A stretch of 5,397 bases of DNA from Polaribacter sp. (GTDB lineage: Bacteria; Bacteroidota; Bacteroidia; Flavobacteriales; Flavobacteriaceae): positions 27,426 through 32,822 of the forward strand of contig JANQTK010000339.1 of NCBI GenBank assembly GCA_030731695.1, given 5' to 3'. Below are positions 1-5,397 of this stretch, in pieces. Below the pieces are notes generated by a model, which saw only the letters and a list, made by a program, of their open reading frames with translations, did no database searches and was not told the origin of the DNA. Within the stretch, counting starts at the first letter, position 1, and every line of letters begins with the position of its first letter. The position numbers and the translations under genes were made by a program.

Positions 1-287
1 TGGCATTTCATTACTTATACAAATTAGAGCGAAATTTAATCCCTCATCTAACGAATCAAACTCAAAAAAATAAAATTGTTTTAGCTCTTATTTTAGCACT
101 TATTTTACCCGCTTTCGGAGAAGTTATTACGATTCAATTAGGTGTTTGGACCTACTATTGGCCATATCAAATACTAGGTGTTCCTTTGTATGCATTTATT
201 TGCTTGGTTTTTGTACACATGTTAGTGTATACAATTTTACATTTTGTTTGTAAAAAGTATAAAATTGAAGATGTTGTTTTTAATTAA
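1..287 (+). CDS. C-terminal part of a polytopic membrane protein, function unknown (5' truncated)
   Basis: This frame is open from the window edge. The first full codon is at position 3 and the TAA stop is at 285-287, leaving 94 visible residues. Two hydrophobic segments are clear: about residues 24-42 (IVLALILALILPAFGEVITI) and about 59-82 (LGVPLYAFICLVFVHMLVYT). They are joined by a short aromatic loop, GVWTYYWPYQ, and a basic, then acidic tail (KKYKIEDVVFN) follows the last helix. The fragment is therefore the end of an integral inner-membrane protein. I do not recognise the family with certainty. The order 'E..T..LGVWTYYWPYQILGVPLY' recalls the repeat of heterodimeric-type lycopene cyclases and related carotenoid-processing membrane proteins (an acidic residue in a helix, then GxWxY, then GVPL). 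The glutamates that normally follow the proline in cyclases are not present here, so that link is only a hint. The gene converges on rlmF with a 30-bp gap. It is real coding sequence with high probability; its function is open. Confidence 0.8.
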   Translation, partial: AFHYLYKLERNLIPHLTNQTQKNKIVLALILALILPAFGEVITIQLGVWTYYWPYQILGVPLYAFICLVFVHMLVYTILHFVCKKYKIEDVVFN

Positions 288-302
288 AAAAGAAACTTTT
301 TT
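286..302. terminator. Small A/T-rich hairpin between convergent genes, possible bidirectional terminator
   Basis: AAAAAAG (286-292) and CTTTTTT (296-302) are perfect inverted repeats with a three-base loop, and T285/A303 adds one more pair. The hairpin overlaps the stop codon of the membrane-protein gene and lies 15 bp beyond the rlmF stop, exactly where two convergent transcripts must end. In both directions the 3' arm is itself a run of T, as in a bidirectional terminator. The stem has only one G-C pair, so it would be weak, and A/T runs are common by chance in this genome. Function is inferred from position. Confidence 0.35.
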
Positions 303-317
303 ATAAAATAAAATTGA

Positions 318-1172
318 CTAAAATCGCCAACAAACAATTCTGCTAACTTTATTTCCCTGACTTAAAGGAATCACTTTAAATTCTGTAACCCCAAGTTTTT
401 TTGAAGACGTTTCTAAACTCTCTACATTTTCTTTTTTAGAAACCAAACTAGTAAACCATTTACTTTTGGTTTTATACAAAGAACTTTCATACAAATAAGT
501 ATGTAGAAATGCTTTTTCACCTCCAACATACCATAATTCGTTATTATTTCCAGAGAAATTTCTAATGGCATTGTTCCCTAGGTTTCTTGTTTTTCTTCTG
601 TTTGCTCCTTGCGCTTCTTCCGCAGATTTATAAAAAGGTGGGTTACACATGGTTGCTGAAAAAGAATCATCATTTTCTAAAATTCCTTTTAGTATATGAG
701 TTTCATCAAATTGTTGGCGTAATTCAACTTTAGATGCTAACGAATTATCATCTAAAATATCTTGAGCAGAATCCAAAGAATCTAAATCAATATCTGTAGC
801 AACAAAATTCCAATTGTATTCTGCAATACCTAACAAAGGATAAATACAGGTTGCTCCTGTACCAATATCAAGTATTTTTATATTTTCTTCGGATGAAAGT
901 AAATCTGATAGGTGATGAATATAATCTAAACGTCCAGGAATTGGCGGACATAAATTATCATCAGGAAAATCCCAAACAGTTATTAAATCGTAAGAAAACA
1001 ATAATGCCTTATTTAATTCTTTTACTGCTTTTGGATCAGAAAAATCAATCGTAATTGCATCAAATGTATTTTTTAAAACATATTCTTTTAATGCTGGATT
1101 TACCTTGATTAATGCATCAAAATCATATCCTTTAGCAAACTTGTTTTTTGGATGAAGCCCTTTTTCTTTCAT
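318..1172 (-). CDS. rlmF: RlmF, 23S rRNA (adenine(1618)-N6)-methyltransferase
   Basis: The 284-residue protein matches the RlmF (YbiN) family along its length. This cytoplasmic enzyme uses S-adenosylmethionine to methylate N6 of A1618 (E. coli numbering) in 23S rRNA. The family N-terminus LHPKNKFAKGYDF (residues 6-18) is followed by ITIDFSDPKAVKELNKALL (40-58) and the hallmark WDFPDDNLCPPIPGRLDYIH (67-86). SAM-binding motif I is LDIGTGATCIYPLLG (101-115), with the acidic loop ATDID at 125-129. The adenine-N6 catalytic motif NPPF is at 177-180, followed by YKSAEEA. The conserved GGEKAFL is at 217-223. Length is close to the family norm and no key motif is missing. The ATG at 1170-1172 puts LHPKN at its usual place; no clear Shine-Dalgarno precedes it, as is normal in Bacteroidota. 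It lies 96 bp downstream of bshC on the same strand, with a palindromic repeat between them ending about 10 bp from the start codon. Confidence 0.95.
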   Translation of the reverse strand: MKEKGLHPKNKFAKGYDFDALIKVNPALKEYVLKNTFDAITIDFSDPKAVKELNKALLFSYDLITVWDFPDDNLCPPIPGRLDYIHHLSDLLSSEENIKILDIGTGATCIYPLLGIAEYNWNFVATDIDLDSLDSAQDILDDNSLASKVELRQQFDETHILKGILENDDSFSATMCNPPFYKSAEEAQGANRRKTRNLGNNAIRNFSGNNNELWYVGGEKAFLHTYLYESSLYKTKSKWFTSLVSKKENVESLETSSKKLGVTEFKVIPLSQGNKVSRIVCWRF

Positions 1173-1179
1173 AAGTTGA

Positions 1180-1259
1180 AATGTCAGGTCGTGCGCAGTC
1201 GAGACCTATTTAGAATATCGATATTTTAAAAACCTCTTGACTGCACTCGAGGAGAAATT
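1180..1259. repeat. Nested imperfect palindrome, flavobacterial-type intergenic repeat
   Basis: The element is symmetrical about position 1219.5. The centre is a perfect 12-bp palindrome, AATATCGATATT (1214-1225), which extends to 1209-1230 with one G/T position. Arms 1189-1204 (TCGTGCGCAGTCGAGA) and 1235-1250 (TCTTGACTGCACTCGA) share the same axis: 13 of 16 positions are Watson-Crick pairs, one is G/T and two mismatch. Weaker pairing continues at 1180-1182/1257-1259 and 1184-1185/1254-1255. The arms are GC-rich against an AT-rich background. From memory, intergenic palindromes with a GTCAGKTCGAGCGCAGTCGAGA-like arm are abundant in Flavobacteriaceae genomes, so this is probably one copy of a dispersed family. 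It fills most of the gap between bshC and rlmF. On the - strand the RNA could fold into a long hairpin just before the rlmF start, which might reduce read-through or affect translation; that role is inferred. Confidence 0.8.
1228..1252 (-). terminator. Possible weak terminator of bshC inside the palindrome
   Basis: Read on the - strand, CCTC (1252-1249) pairs with GAGG (1236-1233) across a 12-base loop and is followed at once by TTTTT (1232-1228). It begins 17 bases after the bshC stop codon. The order of GC stem then T-run is that of an intrinsic terminator, but the stem has only four pairs. It would compete with the larger fold of the whole repeat. If it works, rlmF needs its own promoter or relies on read-through. 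Confidence 0.25.
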
Positions 1260-1268
1260 CGTGTTTAT

Positions 1269-2861
1269 CTACAATTCTAAAATTGTAAATTCTAATTGCA
1301 AAGGTTTTAAAGAAGATTTTAATGATTCCATAAAAGTTTGTCCATACTCTAGATAATATTCAGAAAAATTTCGCTGACGCTCTTCTAAACTTTGATTTGG
1401 TAAAATTTCATTTTGGATGGATGTAATTCGTTGAACCAAATCATCTTGACGTCTTTTTTCCGCTTTTAATAAGCGCTTTTCTAACATCTCTAAACCTTTA
1501 AGCTGTTTACGTTCTTGAGCGTTTACAGCATTTACAAAAGTAATATCTGTCTTTTTTGCAACCTCTTTTAATTCTGAAAATTGATGCTGTAAAAAAACTT
1601 TCTTTTCACCAAAATGAATTTCAATTGCAGCATTTTCGATTACTTTTTTTGAAATTAATGCATGCTGGTTTAAAAATATTTCTTCGTTTGAAATGGAAAG
1701 ATCTTCCAATTTTTTAAATTGCTTTGTTGAAATTATTTGCACAGAATTTCTGAGTAATAAAATTGGAAAAGGGACCGAAATCGCACCAAAAAACTGCTTC
1801 AATTGCAACCAATACGCAATCTCTCCTCCTCCACCAATATAACACAAATTTGGTAAAATAACTTCCTGATACAATGGTCGTAACAATACATTTGGCGAAA
1901 ATTTTTCTGGATGATTTTCTAGTTCCTCTAAAATTTCTTCTTTGCTAAATTCAATATCTGTATTTAAAATTTTATAGAGTCCATTTTCAAAAACAATGCG
2001 TTCTCTTTGATTCTGATCTAAATAAAACAAATTGATTTCTCTTGGATTTACTTGAATTTTATATTCTTTCTCAAGTTCAGAAATGGTTTTAGAAACTTCC
2101 TTAAAAGAAGTTTGATGTAACAATTCGTCTTTCACAAACGGACTAAAAACCTTTTTTAATGGTGCTGAATCGCCATCTATAATTACCAAGCCAAATTCAC
2201 CAAATAATGAATTTGCAATAAATCGAGTTGCATCAGCCAAATTTTTGTGTTTCAAATACGCTTCAGAAAAAAGATTCTTTAAAAAAACGGCATTTTTAGA
2301 ATTTCCTAAATGAGCAGAAAAAACTTCCAAAACTTCATTTAAACCATCCATAGAAAAACGACCAACTGCACCACCGTCATGACGATTCCAAGTTACTTTT
2401 TTCCCTTTGAATTTAAAATAATTTATTTCATCAAAATCGTGATCTTCAGTTGCCATCCAATAAATAGGCACAAAATTTTTGTTAGGAAATTTTTGAGATA
2501 ATTCTTCACATAAATTTATGGTAGAAAGAATTTTATATAAAAAATACAATGGACCTGTAAACAAATTTAATTGATGCCCAGTAGTGATTGTAAATGTATT
2601 TTCAGCTTGTAACAATTCAATATTTTCAGCAGTTTTTAAAGAAACTTCGAACGATTTATATTGATTTTTTAATTCGTTGTAAAGTGTAATTCGAGTTTGT
2701 AAATCAAATGATTTTTCTTTTTCTAGAATTTGATGTTGAAATCCGTCAAAATCGGGAAAATGATTATAAAATGGAGTTATTTTTTCATTCTTCTCTAAAT
2801 AATCAAGCATCATTTTTGAAAAAAATCCAGTTTTTTGGAAAGGAATGTGAGTTACTTTCAT
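1269..2861 (-). CDS. bshC: BshC, putative cysteine-adding enzyme of bacillithiol biosynthesis
   Basis: The product (530 residues from the chosen start) matches the BshC family, which joins cysteine to glucosaminyl-malate in the last step of bacillithiol synthesis in the cytoplasm. Bacillithiol is the low-molecular-weight thiol of Bacillota and many Bacteroidota. The family N-terminus MKVTHIPFQKTGFFSK opens the protein. TTGHQLNLFTGPLYFLYK (about 93-110) and PIYWMATEDHDFDEINYF (about 132-149) are the strongest signatures and belong to the nucleotidyltransferase-like Rossmann core. LYQEVILPNLCYIGGGGEIAYWLQ is also typical. A charged helical stretch around 450-490 (KQLKGLEMLEKRLLKAEKRR) fits the C-terminal coiled coil used for dimerisation. 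The frame extends upstream to an ATG at 2876 and a TTG at 2888. I chose the ATG at 2859-2861 because the family alignment begins there and the nine extra residues (MCSKMCEND) look non-family. The stop is TAG. bshA and bshB are not in the window. Length is normal and no motif is broken. Confidence 0.94.
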   Translation of the reverse strand: MKVTHIPFQKTGFFSKMMLDYLEKNEKITPFYNHFPDFDGFQHQILEKEKSFDLQTRITLYNELKNQYKSFEVSLKTAENIELLQAENTFTITTGHQLNLFTGPLYFLYKILSTINLCEELSQKFPNKNFVPIYWMATEDHDFDEINYFKFKGKKVTWNRHDGGAVGRFSMDGLNEVLEVFSAHLGNSKNAVFLKNLFSEAYLKHKNLADATRFIANSLFGEFGLVIIDGDSAPLKKVFSPFVKDELLHQTSFKEVSKTISELEKEYKIQVNPREINLFYLDQNQRERIVFENGLYKILNTDIEFSKEEILEELENHPEKFSPNVLLRPLYQEVILPNLCYIGGGGEIAYWLQLKQFFGAISVPFPILLLRNSVQIISTKQFKKLEDLSISNEEIFLNQHALISKKVIENAAIEIHFGEKKVFLQHQFSELKEVAKKTDITFVNAVNAQERKQLKGLEMLEKRLLKAEKRRQDDLVQRITSIQNEILPNQSLEERQRNFSEYYLEYGQTFMESLKSSLKPLQLEFTILEL

Positions 2862-2930
2862 ATCGTTTTCACACATTTTTGAACACAATCAACCTCTAAA
2901 GATAAACACATATGCTTTTAATAATTTTGG

Positions 2931-2964
2931 TAAAATTACGAATATTTTAAGCTTTGATGGTCAA
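2931..2964 (-). promoter_or_regulatory. Candidate bshC promoter (Bacteroidota-type, weak)
   Basis: On the - strand, TTG (2964-2962) is separated by 23 bases from TAATTTTA (2938-2931). This is close to the Bacteroidota pattern TTG-N17-23-TANNTTTG, except that the final G is A. It would start transcription some 60 bases before the bshC ATG. A second near match, TATCTTTA (2904-2897), lies closer to the gene but has no matching upstream TTG. Such matches are frequent in AT-rich DNA. Confidence 0.25.
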
Positions 2965-2969
2965 TCAAA
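2953..2969. repeat. Short dyad in the divergent intergenic region, possible operator
   Basis: TTTGAT (2953-2958) and ATCAAA (2964-2969) form a perfect 6-bp inverted repeat with a 5-bp spacer, centred at 2961. It overlaps the TTG of the candidate bshC promoter, where a repressor could act. The arms are short and AT-rich, so a chance match is quite possible. No regulator gene is adjacent. Confidence 0.2.
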
Positions 2970-3009
2970 ATCAATCTAACATATTTTTAACGAACAAAAC
3001 CGCATCATC

Positions 3010-3040
3010 TTTATAAAATCCATTTATTTCATTACTTTTG
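3010..3040 (+). promoter_or_regulatory. Candidate promoter of the M14 peptidase gene
   Basis: TACTTTTG (3033-3040) matches the Bacteroidota -7 element TANNTTTG exactly. A TTTA at 3010-3013, 19 bases upstream, sits where the -33 TTTG would be but lacks the G. Transcription would begin about 3046-3048, giving a leader of roughly 15 bases before the ATG at 3062. The leader is A/T-rich without a Shine-Dalgarno, which is common in this phylum. Confidence 0.45.
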
Positions 3041-3061
3041 AAGATAATCAAATTTATTTTC

Positions 3062-5397
3062 ATGAAAATTAAAACTTTATTACTAATTGCTTTTTTATCC
3101 ATAAGCCAACTATTTTCTCAAAATATTCAATCTCCATCAGAATTTTTAGGGTATGAAATTGGGAGTCGTTTTACAAGACATCACAAAGTAGTTGACTATT
3201 TTGAATATATTAGCAAATCACTTCCGAATGTAAAACTGGAAAAATATGGAGAAACTAATGAACACAGACCTCTGTATATTTCATTTATTTCATCTGAAGA
3301 AAATATTCAAAATTTAGAGGAAATCAGAAAAACAAATCTTTCCCAGACAGGAATTTTAAAGGAAAATACGGATAGTAAAGTTGCTATTGTTTGGTTGAGT
3401 TATAATGTTCATGGAAACGAAGCGTCCAGCACAGAAGCTTCAATGTTAACACTTTATGAGTTAGTAACTTCTAAAAAAGATTGGTTAAAAAACACATTAG
3501 TGATTATTGATCCATGCATCAATCCTGATGGAAGAGATCGTTATGTAAATTGGTACAATCAAGTAAAAAGTTCGCCTTTTAACATTTCTCAAGACGCAAA
3601 GGAACATTATGAACCTTGGCCTGGAGGAAGACCAAATCATTATTTATTTGATTTAAACAGAGATTGGGCTTGGGCGACACAAGTGGAAACGCAACAAAGA
3701 TTGAAGGTTTATAATAAATGGATGCCTCATATTCATGTTGATTTTCATGAGCAATACATCAATAATCCGTATTATTTTGCGCCAGCTGCAGCACCTTATC
3801 ACGAAATAATTACAGATTGGCAGCGTAATTTTCAAACTGAAATTGGTAAAAATCATGCAAAATATTTTGACAAAGAAGGTTGGTTATATTTCACCAAAGA
3901 AAGTTTTGATTTGCTATATCCAAGTTATGGAGATACATATCCAACGTACATGGGTGCTATTGGGATGACCTATGAACAAGCTGGTCATGGACGTGCAGGT
4001 TTGGGTATTCAAACAGATAAAGGAGAAGTTTTAACTTTGAAAGACAGAGCTTTACACCACATGACAACTGGAATTTCTACAGTGGAAATTGCTTCAAAAA
4101 ATGTTGAAAAGCTGAATAATGAGTTTAAAAAGTTTTTTGACAATAGCAGTTTGTTGTATAAAAGTTATGTGCTGAAAAATGACAATTCTGATAAAACAGC
4201 ACGTTTGAAAAAGCTACTTGACAAACACGAAATCACTTATGAATTTGCTACTAATGGAATTGCAAAAGGATATCAATACTCAGTTTCTGAAGAAGGTAAA
4301 ATAAACACTTCAAATGGCGATTTAGTGATTCATACCAATCAACCAAAAGGAAAAATGGTGAATGTTTTGTTCGAGCCAAAAGCATTTTTAGCAGATTCAT
4401 TAACGTATGATATCACAGCTTGGTCAATTCCTTACGCTCACGGATTTGAAGCAATTGCATCAAAAACTATGGTAAATTCTACCAAATCAATTGCTAAAGA
4501 ATCAATTACAAATTTGGTAGATAAAAATGCGTATGCCTTCATTTCTAAATGGAATAGTTTAGATGATGCCGTTTTTTTAGGAGACTTACTAGAAGAAAAT
4601 ATGACACCTCGTTTTTCTGAAAAACCATTTTCAATCGAAGGAAAATCGTACGAAAGAGGGACTTTAATTATCCTAAGAAATGACAATAAATCAGCAAATT
4701 TTGATGAAAAATTGATAGAAATTGCCAATAAAAACCAACGTAAATTACAGGTAGTTTCTACTGGATTCGTAAGTGCAGGAGCAGATTTTGGTTCTCCAAG
4801 TGTAAAGCCAATCAACAAACAAAAAATAGCATTGCTTTCAGGTGAAGGGACATCATCTCTTGGTTTTGGTGAAATTTGGCACTTTTTTGAAACTGAGTTA
4901 CAATATCCAATTACAATTTTAAATACGGATTATTTTGGTAGAATTAATTTAGCAAATTTTGATGTTTTAATCATTCCTGATGGATATTATGATGATATTT
5001 TATCAAAAAATACACTCGAAAAAATCACAAGTTGGGTTCAATCTGGAGGAACTTTGATTGCTATTGACAATGCTTTACAAAGTTTTGTTGACAAAGAGGG
5101 ATTTGCCTTAAAAAGTAAAGAAGCTGAAAAACAAAGTGATTTAAAAAATCTAACTCCGTATGCAGATTTGGAACGTAAAAGCGTAAAAGATTTAATAACA
5201 GGTGCAATTTTTAAAAGTAAAGTTGACAATACACATCCGTTGGCTTTTGGATATAAAGACGCATATTTTTCTTTAAAATTGGGTAATAAATCATATTCTT
5301 ATCTAGAAAAAGGAGTGAATGTTGCTTATTTTACCGAAAAAAGTAAAAATATTTCAGGTTATGCAGGCAGTTTGGCTGTGAAAAATATCCCAGAATC
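3062..5397 (+). CDS. Secreted M14-family zinc carboxypeptidase-like protein with C-terminal GATase1-like domain (3' truncated)
   Basis: The frame starts at ATG 3062 and is open to the window edge, giving 778 full codons. Residues 1-19/20 (MKIKTLLLIAFLSISQLFSQ) are a Sec signal peptide, probably cleaved just before or after Gln20, so the protein acts in the periplasm, at the surface or outside. The M14 metallopeptidase domain spans about 35-340. Zinc ligands are H117 and E120 in HGNE and H229 in DFHEQ. NPDGRDR (154-160) and DLNRDW (197-202) carry the arginines expected to bind the substrate carboxylate, and E305 in TYEQAG is the likely catalytic glutamate. All M14 active-site parts are therefore present. 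About 585-680 looks like a GATase1/DJ-1-type alpha/beta domain (KIALLSGEGTSS; FDVLIIPDGYYDD at 633-645; GGTLIAIDN at 662-670), but no cysteine nucleophile is visible. The combination occurs in large exported M14 proteins of Bacteroidota. The true substrate is unknown; peptide or cell-wall peptide cleavage is inferred. The end, and any type IX secretion sorting tail, lies outside the window. It is divergent from bshC. Confidence 0.93.
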   Translation, partial: MKIKTLLLIAFLSISQLFSQNIQSPSEFLGYEIGSRFTRHHKVVDYFEYISKSLPNVKLEKYGETNEHRPLYISFISSEENIQNLEEIRKTNLSQTGILKENTDSKVAIVWLSYNVHGNEASSTEASMLTLYELVTSKKDWLKNTLVIIDPCINPDGRDRYVNWYNQVKSSPFNISQDAKEHYEPWPGGRPNHYLFDLNRDWAWATQVETQQRLKVYNKWMPHIHVDFHEQYINNPYYFAPAAAPYHEIITDWQRNFQTEIGKNHAKYFDKEGWLYFTKESFDLLYPSYGDTYPTYMGAIGMTYEQAGHGRAGLGIQTDKGEVLTLKDRALHHMTTGISTVEIASKNVEKLNNEFKKFFDNSSLLYKSYVLKNDNSDKTARLKKLLDKHEITYEFATNGIAKGYQYSVSEEGKINTSNGDLVIHTNQPKGKMVNVLFEPKAFLADSLTYDITAWSIPYAHGFEAIASKTMVNSTKSIAKESITNLVDKNAYAFISKWNSLDDAVFLGDLLEENMTPRFSEKPFSIEGKSYERGTLIILRNDNKSANFDEKLIEIANKNQRKLQVVSTGFVSAGADFGSPSVKPINKQKIALLSGEGTSSLGFGEIWHFFETELQYPITILNTDYFGRINLANFDVLIIPDGYYDDILSKNTLEKITSWVQSGGTLIAIDNALQSFVDKEGFALKSKEAEKQSDLKNLTPYADLERKSVKDLITGAIFKSKVDNTHPLAFGYKDAYFSLKLGNKSYSYLEKGVNVAYFTEKSKNISGYAGSLAVKNIPE

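Noticed and set aside
851..1054. 67-codon open frame on the + strand
   Set aside because: It lies wholly inside rlmF on the opposite strand. The product has no recognisable features, whereas rlmF there encodes conserved motifs including motif I.
1173..1268. CRISPR repeat, attachment site or IS terminal repeats
   Set aside because: There is one palindrome only, with no regularly spaced direct repeats, no transposase or integrase nearby and no obvious target-site duplication.
318..2861. bshC-rlmF as a functional operon or new thiol/rRNA-modification system
   Set aside because: The genes share a strand, but a 96-bp gap holds a palindrome and possible terminator, and known roles of the two enzymes are unrelated. 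Simple adjacency is enough.
2708..2899. 63-codon open frame on the + strand
   Set aside because: It is antisense to the conserved N-terminal part of bshC, and its product shows only composition-driven Phe/Leu richness.
3653..3856. 67-codon open frame on the - strand
   Set aside because: It is antisense to the most conserved part of the M14 catalytic domain (DLNRDW to DFHEQ) and has no family match that I recognise.
4438..4818. 126-codon open frame on the - strand
   Set aside because: It is antisense to the M14 protein's continuous coding frame. Its low-complexity Ser/Phe/Leu-rich product is what the complement of Lys/Glu-rich coding DNA gives.
5038..5229. 63-codon open frame on the - strand
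   Set aside because: It is antisense to the GATase-like portion of the M14 protein, with a composition-driven hydrophobic product and no sign of independent coding.

Overview
This AT-rich window reads as chromosomal DNA from a Bacteroidota bacterium, most likely a member of the Flavobacteriaceae. The evidence is a lysine/asparagine/isoleucine-rich codon style, a long-form BshC, an exported M14 peptidase with a flavobacterial-type signal peptide ending LFSQ, a promoter of the TANNTTTG class, and an intergenic palindrome resembling ones I recall as abundant in flavobacterial genomes. The genus cannot be fixed from this window.

Layout, left to right. (1) The 3' end of a polytopic membrane protein (+ strand, open at the left edge, stop at 285-287). 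(2) A 30-bp convergent gap with a small A/T-rich hairpin. (3) rlmF (318-1172, - strand), a 23S rRNA m6A1618 methyltransferase. (4) A 96-bp gap dominated by an imperfect palindrome symmetrical around position 1219.5. (5) bshC (1269-2861, - strand), the cysteine-adding enzyme of bacillithiol synthesis. (6) A 200-bp divergent intergenic region with promoter-like sequences and one short dyad. (7) The first 778 codons of a secreted M14-family zinc carboxypeptidase-like protein (from 3062, + strand). It has a GATase1/DJ-1-like domain in its C-terminal part and runs off the right edge.

Functionally, bshC (thiol redox buffer) and rlmF (ribosome modification) are housekeeping genes on one strand. They may be co-transcribed, but nothing links their functions and a palindrome separates them. 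The peptidase is transcribed divergently from bshC and acts outside the cytoplasm. bshA and bshB are not in the window.

I found no tRNA, rRNA, CRISPR array, insertion sequence or phage gene, and no convincing new multi-gene system. The points most worth a second look are the nested palindrome at 1180-1259, the apparently nucleophile-less GATase-like domain of the peptidase, and the lycopene-cyclase-like pattern in the membrane-protein fragment.
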